Below are positions 44,615 through 51,609 of a DNA stretch of 64,000 nucleotides, piece by piece. A program made the position numbers and the translations under genes. Position 1 is the first letter of the stretch. The number at the start of each line of letters is the position of its first letter. The notes below the pieces were generated by a model, which saw nothing but the letters and a program-made list of their open reading frames with translations, was not told the DNA's origin and ran no database searches. Source of the DNA: Actinomycetota bacterium (GTDB lineage: Bacteria; Actinomycetota; Geothermincolia; Geothermincolales; RBG-13-55-18); the NCBI GenBank assembly GCA_014360645.1, contig JACIXD010000002.1, positions 124,001 to 188,000 on the forward strand, given 5' to 3'.

Positions 44615-45397
44615 TCACCCCAGGAGCTCGAGGGCGAGGCGGGCCGCCTCCCGCCCGGAGAGCAACATGCCTCCGAAGACCGCCCCCATGCGGTGGGACC
44701 CATACACCGCGTTGGCGGTCATGCCCGCCACGATGAGCCCGGGGTGCACCTGGCGCGTGTTGTGCACCAGGGCGGCCTCGCCCTTTTCCGCCCACATGGA
44801 CCTCTCCCCCGCCACCGTTCCGTCCGTCGTGAGCAGGCGGATCCCCGGCGCCTTCCTCGCCAGGGTGCGGCAGACCTCTGCATCGTGCCCGGTGGCGTCG
44901 ATGACCAGGCGCGATCTCAGGGCGAGGGGATCGACGTGCAGCCCCGCCCTCTCCACCGCCATCCAGTTGAGCACCACGCCGCAAACGCGGTCGTCCTCCC
45001 TCAACACCAGGTCTTCCACGCCCATGCCTATCCAGATGCGTGCTCCGGCATCGATGGCGGCCGCCGCGCTGCGGGAGACCGCCTCCACCGCGTCCACCAC
45101 GTAAAGGCCGTCCCCGCAGGGCTTGAGGGCCACCCCCGTCTCCTCTATGATCCCACGCGCCTCCTCCTGGACCACGATGCGGGGGAAGAGCATCCCTCCG
45201 CCCCACATGCCGCCCCCCACGTAGAGGTTGCGCTCGAATACCGCCACCCGCGCTCCTCCCCGCGCCAGGTAGCGCGCGGCGGTGAGGCCGCTGGGGCCCG
45301 CTCCCGCCACCGCCACGTCCAGCTCCAGGTCCTCCAGAAAATCGGCGGTAAAAGAACGTACTATGGCCGCCGTGATGGCGGTCTCCTCCAGGGCCAT
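44615..45397 (-). CDS. thi4: Thiazole synthase Thi4, His-type (sulfide-dependent)
   Basis: Makes the thiamin thiazole from NAD, glycine and sulfide, with iron. FAD/NAD site VAGAGPSGLTAA; GGGMWGGGMLFP; VVLNWMAVERAGLHVDPL; GMTANAVYGSHRMG. The position of yeast Thi4 Cys205, the sulfur donor, carries His (LHVDPL, about residue 154), as in the catalytic archaeal enzymes. 260 residues from ATG at 45397 with AAAGGAGGGGAG upstream. First gene of the thiamin operon behind the TPP riboswitch. No thiG, thiS or thiH is in the window. Confidence 0.92.
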   Translation of the reverse strand: MALEETAITAAIVRSFTADFLEDLELDVAVAGAGPSGLTAARYLARGGARVAVFERNLYVGGGMWGGGMLFPRIVVQEEARGIIEETGVALKPCGDGLYVVDAVEAVSRSAAAAIDAGARIWIGMGVEDLVLREDDRVCGVVLNWMAVERAGLHVDPLALRSRLVIDATGHDAEVCRTLARKAPGIRLLTTDGTVAGERSMWAEKGEAALVHNTRQVHPGLIVAGMTANAVYGSHRMGAVFGGMLLSGREAARLALELLG

Positions 45398-45505
45398 CTC
45401 CCCTCCTTTTCTCCTCGCCTCTCGCTTTCTATCCGCCATGCGGCGCTCCAGGCGCGCCGCCGCCCGCTCCTTCCGCCCTCGCGCCGCGCCCCTCCACCCG
45501 GCAGC

Positions 45506-45548
45506 GCGAAAGCAAAGGCGCCGCTCACCTGAAACGGTATGCGGCGCC
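45506..45548 (-). terminator. Riboswitch-controlled terminator
   Basis: Minus-strand GGCGCCGC, a 16-base loop, then GCGGCGCC followed by TTTGCTTT, directly after the TPP aptamer and before thi4. A ligand-bound aptamer would favour this stem, shutting off the operon. The T-run is interrupted. Confidence 0.7.
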
Positions 45549-45565
45549 CTCGCTGCGCTCTTGCA

Positions 45566-45640
45566 CGTTCCCTACGCCGGCATTACCCGGATCAGGTTCA
45601 AGGGTATGCTCTCAGCCCCCGCTCGGGAGCACCCCTACAT
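45566..45640 (-). promoter_or_regulatory. TPP riboswitch (THI box)
   Basis: The minus strand carries the canonical aptamer: GTAGGGGTGC, GCTGAGAG, ACCCTTGAACCTGATC, and GGGTAATGCCGGCGTAGGG. It senses thiamin diphosphate and controls thi4-thiE-thiC-thiL-thiD by the adjacent terminator. Confidence 0.97.
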
Positions 45641-45849
45641 GCTTGTTATTCGTTTTTCAAACCCGCTCGTCCCGCGGGCCCCAAACCTCACGCCCTTCAT
45701 GATAACTCATACCGGCACCGGGGTAAACGACGCGGGTCATGTCCTTTCCGCCGCTCCCTGCGGGTCTCCCCGTCCCCCTCCCGTCGTCATGCCCGAGAGG
45801 CGCGGTCCCGGTCGCCGGGGCCGGGGAACCCTCCTCGAGGTCTCCCTTG

Positions 45850-45859
45850 CTGGTATAAT
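45850..45859 (+). promoter_or_regulatory. Extended -10 promoter of the DUF1844 gene
   Basis: CTGGTATAAT, a TGn-extended TATAAT, ends 24 bp before the ATG at 45884. No good -35. Confidence 0.55.
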
Positions 45860-45883
45860 CTCCCTTGAAAGGAGGGTTCGCAC

Positions 45884-46597
45884 ATGGCCGATAAAGAGGA
45901 ACGCAAGAAGGTGAGCAAGCCGCGCGGGGACGAGCCCGCCGGCTCGAGCGCGAAAAGCAAGGGCGGTCCTTCCCCGGACGCCGGTAAGACGGCGGCGCGA
46001 AAACCGGCTTCCGGGAAGCGCGCGCGCGGCGGCGCCAAGGACGGGACGCCGGACGGGGGAGCGGAGGCCGCGGGACGTAAGAGAAAGAGCGGGCCGGCGG
46101 CGCCGGGTCAAGAGGAGGCCGCGGCCGGGGAGGCCGCCGGGAAGGCGGTGGACGCCGAAAAGGCCCGCGAGGCGGGAGAGGCGGAGGCCGTCGGGAAAGA
46201 TGAGGGCGACAGGATGAGAGAGGCCGGACGAGAGGAGGCCGCAGCCGGGGAGGCCGACGGGAAGGCGGTGGACGCCGAAAAGGCCCGCGAGGCGGGAGAG
46301 GAGATGAGCGAGGAGGAGTTCCGCCGCCTGGTGGAGGAGAGCCTGGAGAAGGTCACCGTGGCGGAGGTGGCCTTTACCATGATGAACCAGCTCGCCAGCA
46401 TGGGCTATCTCAAGATGGGCCTGCCGGAGAGCGTGAACCTGAAATACCGCGACTTCGAACAGGCGGCGCTGGCCATCGACCTGCTGGAGGCCATGATCAA
46501 GGGGGCCGAGGGCAGGATGTCCGAGGAACTCCTGCGGCCTTTCCGGGGAACCCTGGCCAACCTGCAGATGAACTTCGTGCAGCTGCGCAGGCGGTGA
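45884..46597 (+). CDS. DUF1844 protein with long repeated charged N terminus
   Basis: 237 residues. About 1-145 is disordered, Lys/Ala/Glu/Gly-rich, with a 23-residue segment beginning EEAAAGEA and running through KAVDAEKAREAGE that occurs twice 40 residues apart. The C terminus is DUF1844: FTMMNQLASMGYLKMGLPE ... AIDLLEAMIKG ... NLQMNFVQL. Its function is unknown; DUF1844 proteins are common in Actinobacteria near infC/rpmI/rplT. ATG at 45884 follows AAAGGAGGG. Confidence 0.85.
   Translation: MADKEERKKVSKPRGDEPAGSSAKSKGGPSPDAGKTAARKPASGKRARGGAKDGTPDGGAEAAGRKRKSGPAAPGQEEAAAGEAAGKAVDAEKAREAGEAEAVGKDEGDRMREAGREEAAAGEADGKAVDAEKAREAGEEMSEEEFRRLVEESLEKVTVAEVAFTMMNQLASMGYLKMGLPESVNLKYRDFEQAALAIDLLEAMIKGAEGRMSEELLRPFRGTLANLQMNFVQLRRR
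46112..46300. repeat. Internal 69-bp repeat, 120-bp period
   Basis: GAGGAGGCCGC begins a 69-base segment at 46112-46180 that recurs at 46232-46300 with two mismatches. It encodes the repeated acidic segment of the DUF1844 protein's N terminus. Confidence 0.85.
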
Positions 46598-46637
46598 GTC
46601 GCGTGGGCGTTCCCGCGCCTCACCGCCTCATCCACGA

Positions 46638-46856
46638 TCAGGATACGGCGTCGACGGCTGCGACGCTGATGTACACGGACTCGCGCTCGTGGCGCTCTCC
46701 GGCCAGGGTGCAGCTGACGTCCCTCAGAACCAGGAACCCGCCCTCGCTGACCTCCTCCAGGTCGCCCCGGAAATAATGCCCTCCCGACGTCCAGACCATG
46801 AGTTCCCGTCCCGCCTTGTCGGCCAAGGCGCGCCGCAGCGCTTCCAATTCGGCCAT
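46638..46856 (-). CDS. Small Sm-like (LSm-fold) protein
   Basis: 72 residues. Residues 16-48 fit the Sm1 motif (GRELMVWTSGGHYFRGDL, then FLVLRDV), and residues 61-71 (VYISVAAVDAV) fit a short Sm2. This is an archaeal/eukaryotic LSm-like pattern rather than Hfq, so RNA binding and ring formation are predictions. ATG at 46856 follows GGAGTGTGAGC. It lies two bases after the TPR gene stop, so the two are coupled. Confidence 0.65.
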   Translation of the reverse strand: MAELEALRRALADKAGRELMVWTSGGHYFRGDLEEVSEGGFLVLRDVSCTLAGERHERESVYISVAAVDAVS

Positions 46857-46858
46857 GC

Positions 46859-47425
46859 TCACACTCCTTCCCTCAGTCTCTGCAGGCGCCGGCGGGCCCG
46901 CGCGTCGTGGGGCTTGTAGAAGAGGTAGTCCTCCAGGTCCTGGATGGCCTCCTCCACGCCTCCCCTCTCCATCCAGGCCAGCGCTCGCTTGTAATAGGCC
47001 TGGGCGTAATCCGGATACAGCTCCAGGGCGAGGGAGTAGTCCTTCACCGCGGCCTCGTGTTCTCCCGCCGACGCCAGGATATCACCCCGTGCGCAGTAGG
47101 CCGCCGCGAAGTCGGGTTTCAGTTTGATGGCCCTGCTGAGCGCCTCTAGGGCCTCGTGGTGACGCCCCGCCTTCCCCAGGGCTATGCCCAGGTTGTACTG
47201 GGCCACCACGAACTCCGGGTACAGCTCCACCGCGCGCCGGTACATGGGGATGGACTGCTCCCATTCTCCCCTGGAATCGTGGAGTTGCGCCCGGGAGTTC
47301 AGTTCCGTGGCCTCCTTGATGGCCTCTATCCGTCCCCCGGAAAGGGCGAAACCGCACACGGGACAATTGTCCACTCCCAGAGGGATCTCCTTGGTGCAGT
47401 TGAAGCAGCGCGTGGTCTCGGCCAC
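46859..47425 (-). CDS. Zinc-ribbon TPR protein
   Basis: 188 residues. An N-terminal zinc ribbon (CFNCTKEIPLGVDNCPVC) is followed by about four TPR repeats (for example SIPMYRRAVELYPEFVVAQY, AIKLKPDFAAAYC, ALELYPDYAQAYYKRA). GTG at 47425 has AAAGGA upstream; starts further upstream would fall inside the tRNA gene and are rejected. Only about 17 bp separate it from the tRNA 3' end, suggesting one transcript. Confidence 0.85.
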   Translation of the reverse strand: MAETTRCFNCTKEIPLGVDNCPVCGFALSGGRIEAIKEATELNSRAQLHDSRGEWEQSIPMYRRAVELYPEFVVAQYNLGIALGKAGRHHEALEALSRAIKLKPDFAAAYCARGDILASAGEHEAAVKDYSLALELYPDYAQAYYKRALAWMERGGVEEAIQDLEDYLFYKPHDARARRRLQRLREGV

Positions 47426-47442
47426 CCTCGATCCTTTAAAAA

Positions 47443-47517
47443 TGGCGCCCTTGGGGAGATTCGAACTCCCGCACGTGGCTCCGGAGGCCACTGCTCTATC
47501 CACTGAGCTACAAGGGC
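47443..47517 (-). tRNA. tRNA-Arg(CCG)
   Basis: 75-nt cloverleaf with acceptor GCCCTTG/CAAGGGC, D stem GCTC/GAGC, anticodon stem GTGGC/GCCAC with loop CTCCGGA (anticodon CCG, reads CGG), T arm GGGAG-TTCGAAT-CTCCC, discriminator G and encoded CCA. Transcribed toward the TPR gene. Confidence 0.97.
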
Positions 47518-47541
47518 ACCGTTAACCCTGATTTCCCCTCC

Positions 47542-47570
47542 ATATTATCAAGGCAAGAGGGGCTTTTCAA
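47542..47570 (-). promoter_or_regulatory. Promoter of tRNA-Arg and downstream TPR/Sm-like genes
   Basis: Minus-strand TTGAAA (47565-47570), a 17-bp spacer and TAATAT (47542-47547), ending 24 bp before the tRNA 5' end. Confidence 0.7.
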
Positions 47571-47866
47571 TTTGCCGTTTCTTCTCCATGCCCTTCGCCT
47601 CACGGACGGGACGCAACGCCCTGCTCCCCGGATCGAGCATCCAGCAGAGCTCCCCCTTTCCTCTCGCCTGACCCGTTCGGTCCGTGGGGGCGACAAAGCG
47701 GTCTCCCGATCCTCTCAAACCGAAAACGCAAGCCGGGGCGCCGAGGCATCCCTCTCCGGCGGGCGCGGCCGCAGCGCGGTGGGCCGCGCCTCCCGGGGTG
47801 CGCGGCCCGGGGGTCTTTCCTCCCTTCGCCCGCGCGCCCCGGGCGCCCGAGAAAGGGGGCCTCCGA
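47571..47866. other. Non-coding gap upstream of tRNA-Arg
   Basis: About 300 GC-rich bases between the promoter and the end of the metallo-hydrolase gene. No gene supported; no T-run terminator seen. Confidence 0.45.
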
Positions 47867-48865
47867 TCAAGATGAGGTGAAGCGCCAGACCTCTCCCCCG
47901 CGGTCGCACCGCACCAGCCCCTCTTTCTCCAGGATGAGGAGGTGGCCCAGCGCCTCCTTAAGGGCCAGGAAGTGGTCCACCTGGGGGGGCTTCCCTCTCA
48001 CCTGCGGGAAGAGGCGCAGCGCCGTCTCCCACACCGTCACGCAACCCCGCTTAACCGCCTCAAGCGTCTTCTCCAGGCGCCGCTGGTGGTGCAGCAGGTT
48101 CATGTCTATCCTGCGCGACGCCTTGTCGATGGGACCGCCGTGCCCGGGGTAGGCCACCGCGATGTCGTAGCCGCGCAGCAGCTCCAGGGACTCGAGGAAC
48201 TGCGGCAGTCCGGTCATCTCCCCCCGCCACGGCGGACAGTACAGCTCGGGGTTGGGGGTGATGGAGCGCATGAGGTGGTCGCCCGAGAAGAGCAGCCCCT
48301 CGGAGCGCTCGTAATAGCACAGGTGTCCGGCGGTGTGTCCGGGGGTATGCACCGCCTCCAGCTCGCGGTCGCCGGCCTTCACCCGCTCTCCCCCCCGCAG
48401 GGGGACGTCCACCGGGCAGGGCTGCGAGAGGCCGGTCCAGACATGCGCCAGGGAGAAGATGGCCTCCGCCACCTCGCGCGGGAAGCCCATGCGCTCGGAA
48501 AGGGAGGCGTAGCAGCGGTATTCCTCCTCCAGGCGGGCTCCCGCGCGCTCGATGCGCGGTCTCTCGAAGCGGTGCGCCGCCACGGCGCCGCCCGTGCGGG
48601 CGCGCAGGCGTGCCGCCATGCCGAAGTGGTCGATGTGGGAGTGGGTGAGGTAGATGAACTCCAGCTCCGCCACTCCCGCACGCCGCAACGCCTCCGCCAC
48701 CACCTCCTCGAGTAGGGGGTGAAAGGGGCCCGCGTCTATGAGCGCGGGGTGTTCTCCCGTGAAAAGGTAGAGGTTGAAGTTCTTCAGCTCGTGCTGGATG
48801 GGTACCTCGATGCGGAAGACGTCCTCGCTCAGCCGCCGCAGGATGTCGCCGCCGTTGCCGTTCAT
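47867..48865 (-). CDS. Metallo-beta-lactamase-fold hydrolase
   Basis: 332 residues. MBL motifs: THSHIDHFGMAAR (HxHxDH), HTPGHTAGH, FSGDHLM, AYPGHGG. The C terminus is a winged-helix-like segment (ALGHLLILEKEGLVRC), as in LACTB2-like thioester or nucleic-acid hydrolases. Substrate unknown. ATG at 48865 overlaps the HNH gene stop by four bases (ATGA), so the two are coupled. Confidence 0.92.
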   Translation of the reverse strand: MNGNGGDILRRLSEDVFRIEVPIQHELKNFNLYLFTGEHPALIDAGPFHPLLEEVVAEALRRAGVAELEFIYLTHSHIDHFGMAARLRARTGGAVAAHRFERPRIERAGARLEEEYRCYASLSERMGFPREVAEAIFSLAHVWTGLSQPCPVDVPLRGGERVKAGDRELEAVHTPGHTAGHLCYYERSEGLLFSGDHLMRSITPNPELYCPPWRGEMTGLPQFLESLELLRGYDIAVAYPGHGGPIDKASRRIDMNLLHHQRRLEKTLEAVKRGCVTVWETALRLFPQVRGKPPQVDHFLALKEALGHLLILEKEGLVRCDRGGEVWRFTSS

Positions 48866-49362
48866 CCCACCAGGGCCGTCTCCAGGTAGGGCTCCCAGGT
48901 GGGATGGATGTCCCCCGCCTGGCTGAAGATCCAGATGTGGTCGTGGGGCTCCACCGGCTTTCGCGCCAGCTTCAGGCCGGCCTCGGAGGGGAGGCGGTTC
49001 ATCTTGCGCGTGTTGCAGCGCCTGCAGGCGGCCACCACGTTCTCCCATACGTGCTTTCCTCCGCGGCTGCGCGGGATCACGTGGTCGATGCTCTCGGCGC
49101 GGGCGCCGCAGTACTGGCAGGTATATCCATCCCTGATGAAGACGGCGCGCCGGCTCAGGGCGACGGAACGGTAGGGGGCATTTACATAATATACCAGGCG
49201 TATCACCGTGGGATAGGGCATGGACATGCGCTCGGCATGCAGGCGGGCGTCCAGCTCCTCGATGATCTCGGCCTTGTTCTTGAGCACCAGCACCACGGCC
49301 CTCTTCACGTTCACGAGGTTCAACGGCTGATATGACGCATTGAGGACCAGTACCCTGCGCAT
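48862..49362 (-). CDS. HNH endonuclease
   Basis: 166 residues. VLNASYQPLNLVNVKRAV begins this standalone HNH type, then CQYCGARAESIDHVIPRSRGG... CRRCNTRKMNR, with zinc Cys pairs and the His-Asn-His core (IDHVIPRSRGGKHVWENVV). This family is widespread as a stand-alone protein with no known fixed partner. ATG at 49362 follows AGGGAGACG. Confidence 0.94.
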   Translation of the reverse strand: MRRVLVLNASYQPLNLVNVKRAVVLVLKNKAEIIEELDARLHAERMSMPYPTVIRLVYYVNAPYRSVALSRRAVFIRDGYTCQYCGARAESIDHVIPRSRGGKHVWENVVAACRRCNTRKMNRLPSEAGLKLARKPVEPHDHIWIFSQAGDIHPTWEPYLETALVG

Positions 49363-49462
49363 CGTCTCCCTGCCCCTGCGGCACACCGCCGACCTCCGAT
49401 GCCGATCCCTGCCGCGGGCCTCGGTCTCCTTTCCCCTTCGCGGTTCCGCCACTTTGCCCCTA

Positions 49463-49490
49463 ATCATAAACCATGCCGGGTCGTTTTGAA
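49463..49490 (-). promoter_or_regulatory. Candidate promoter of HNH-metallo-hydrolase pair
   Basis: Minus-strand TTCAAA (49485-49490), a 16-bp spacer, TATGAT (49463-49468), about 100 bp before the HNH ATG. Confidence 0.45.
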
Positions 49491-49516
49491 CAGGATGCGC
49501 GTTTGCCGCCCCGCCT

Positions 49517-50146
49517 TCAGCGGACCCGGTCGAGGCCGGAGATGATCCGCGCCGCCGCCAGCTCCGCCAGCACCTCCAGGTCCTCGGTGGGGAGGTAGCC
49601 GGGGGCCGAGGCGTCGAAGAGGACCCTGGCCGAGGCGGGGAACTCCTCGTCCCGCTCGTTGAAGACGAGGAGCAGGGGAACGCGCGGCAGCACGTACCAC
49701 ACGGCCGCCACGTCACCGGGAAGGTCCCGGGGAAGCGCCTCGCGCTCCACCCAGGCGCGCAGGTCATGGAGGCGCCCCTCCAGGGCACGGGAGAGGGGGG
49801 CCTCGACATCGGCATGGAAGGCCGGTTCGTGGTAGCGGGCGCCGGGCAGGTCCCGGTACGCCACCCATCTCTCCTCCACCTCGCCGCCGTCCGCCTTCAG
49901 CAGGTAATGGAGGATGATGATGGATTCCTCGGGTGCGGCTGGCTCGCCGCCGGCGCGGCGCACCTCTCCCAAGGGATAGGCGACGGTGTGGGCCTCGCCG
50001 CAGAAAGGCACCTCGAAGCGCCTTTCCGCAAAGGAATAGGTGACGCCGGCGCGGGAAGCCATCCACGTGGGGTCTCTGGCGGCAAGCTCCTCCGCCGCCT
50101 TCTTCCTCGCTTCCCGGAACCGGTCCTCCGCTTCCTCGCCGTGCAT
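49517..50146 (-). CDS. DUF3786 protein
   Basis: 209 residues matching the DUF3786 pattern: VTYSFAERRFEVPFCG, IIILHYLLKA, WVAYRDLPG, YHEPAF, LPRVPLLLVFNERDEEFP, SARVLFDASAPGYLPTEDL. The family occurs mainly in anaerobes and has no proven function. ATG at 50146 follows GAGGAGGAAATC. It closes the queD-queC-DUF366-queE group, 30 bp after queE. Confidence 0.8.
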   Translation of the reverse strand: MHGEEAEDRFREARKKAAEELAARDPTWMASRAGVTYSFAERRFEVPFCGEAHTVAYPLGEVRRAGGEPAAPEESIIILHYLLKADGGEVEERWVAYRDLPGARYHEPAFHADVEAPLSRALEGRLHDLRAWVEREALPRDLPGDVAAVWYVLPRVPLLLVFNERDEEFPASARVLFDASAPGYLPTEDLEVLAELAAARIISGLDRVR

Positions 50147-50177
50147 GATTTCCTCCTCGGCCGCCTCCAGTCCCGCG

Positions 50178-50936
50178 CTACCTCGCGCCCCACGCCCTGT
50201 GCATCTGGGGCACCACCCTCACCGCGGCGAAGAAGGGCGCCGCCACCAGGGCGAGCTCCCGCGCATGCCGCGGCGACAGGGCTACGCCTCTTCCGCGCCA
50301 TGCCGGCTGCAGCACCAGCGTGAGCTCCGCGGCCTCGCCCGCCAGCCGGTGGCACGCTTGGGCCACCTCCTCGGGGGTGACCCCCTCCTCCACCACCATC
50401 TTCAGAAATACCTCTCGTGCGCGCGCCGCCTGCAGGAAGCGGCGCTGGGCGTCGCCGAGGTCCGCACCCTGGATATGGTAGGGCAGCTTGAGGTCCATGG
50501 CTATGATGTCGACCCAGGGCAGCAGCCTCTCCAGCTCCCGGTAAAGGGTGCCGTTGGTCTCGAGATATACGGGCATACCCTTCTCCCTGAGGGCGGGAAG
50601 CAGGGACGCCAGCGCCTCCGCCTGCAGGAGGGGCTCACCACCCGTCACGCTCACCGCCTGCATCTCCCGCGACCACAGCGAGGCCACGGCCTCGGCGAGC
50701 TCGCTTGCCGCCACGGGATTGACCAGGCTCCGGGCATCGCCTTCCCAGCGCGAGACCCGCGCCGCCGCCACGTGCTCCCTGGCCTCCGGGGTGTCGCAGT
50801 ACGAGCACGCGAGGTTGCATCCCGAAAGGCGGACGAAGACCTGGGGGGCGCCGCAGTACAGCCCCTCCCCCTGGAAGGAGGGGAAGACCTCGTGCACGTA
50901 CAGGGAAGCGGCTTGCACATCCATGCATCCGGTCAT
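50178..50936 (-). CDS. queE: 7-carboxy-7-deazaguanine synthase
   Basis: Radical SAM enzyme converting carboxytetrahydropterin to CDG. VHEVFPSFQGEGLYCG; CNLACSYCD [4Fe-4S] motif (CxxxCxxC); SVTGGEPLLQ; LETNGT. 252 residues. Third enzyme of preQ0 synthesis, with QueD and QueC encoded just upstream. Confidence 0.95.
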   Translation of the reverse strand: MTGCMDVQAASLYVHEVFPSFQGEGLYCGAPQVFVRLSGCNLACSYCDTPEAREHVAAARVSRWEGDARSLVNPVAASELAEAVASLWSREMQAVSVTGGEPLLQAEALASLLPALREKGMPVYLETNGTLYRELERLLPWVDIIAMDLKLPYHIQGADLGDAQRRFLQAARAREVFLKMVVEEGVTPEEVAQACHRLAGEAAELTLVLQPAWRGRGVALSPRHARELALVAAPFFAAVRVVPQMHRAWGAR

Positions 50937-50982
50937 GGCGGGTCCTTGCGCCGGCGGCCTCCGTGGCGCGGACGGCGCGCCT

Positions 50983-51570
50983 TCAGCTCACGCCCCTCAC
51001 CTTGCAGCGGGCCTGTTCGATGCCCTTCATCTCGTTGATGAAGCCCTGCAGCACCTTGAGGATGAAGTCGTCCACCGGCACCTCGAGGTCGTCCAGCCCC
51101 AGGGTGGGCACGGGGGTGTTCTCGCTGCTGATGTTCACGCCGAGGTGGATGAGGGCGGACACCGGACTCACCGTGGCCACCGATACCGTCAGCTTGCGGT
51201 TCTCCTCCTCGCCCTCCTCCGCCTCCACCTCGATATAGAGGTCATCCCCCCTGCGGGTGATGAACAGCTCGGGCTTCAGTTCCTCGATGACGTCCTTGAC
51301 CACGCACAGGAAGAGGCGCTGCAGGACCACGGCGCGCTCCAGGTCGCAGCCGAAGAGCTCCACGATGAAGTGCGCCATCTCATCGCTCCTGATCTCGGCG
51401 CGGTTCTTGCGGTCCTCGGCGTCCACCAGGCTCTCCACCCCCACCCGGCAGGGACCGCGGAAGGCGAGGATGGAGTCACCCTGCACGTCGTGCACGGTAT
51501 AGGAGTACAGGGAGCGGAGCTGTGAGCCGTCATAGGTTATCTTCTTGCCCTTGATGTACTTGCCTTTCAT
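50983..51570 (-). CDS. DUF366-family protein in preQ0 cluster
   Basis: 195 residues resembling DUF366 (mostly archaeal): KKITYDGSQLRSLY, QGDSILAFRGPCRVG, VDAEDRKN, EMAHFIVELFGCDLE, ITRRGDDLYIE, KLTVSVATVSPVSALIH, TPVPTLGL. No catalytic motif is recognised. ATG at 51570 follows GGGAGGGGGA. Sits between queC and queE, so a role in 7-deazaguanine metabolism is inferred by context only. Confidence 0.7.
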   Translation of the reverse strand: MKGKYIKGKKITYDGSQLRSLYSYTVHDVQGDSILAFRGPCRVGVESLVDAEDRKNRAEIRSDEMAHFIVELFGCDLERAVVLQRLFLCVVKDVIEELKPELFITRRGDDLYIEVEAEEGEEENRKLTVSVATVSPVSALIHLGVNISSENTPVPTLGLDDLEVPVDDFILKVLQGFINEMKGIEQARCKVRGVS

Positions 51571-51609
51571 TCCCCCTCCCGTCGGCCCTGAGCGCCGTCC
51601 GCGGCGGCT

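Noticed and set aside
47426-47503. Longer start for the TPR protein reaching into the tRNA
   Set aside because: The extra codons are the tRNA-Arg gene itself; the GTG at 47425 has its own ribosome site and begins family-like sequence.
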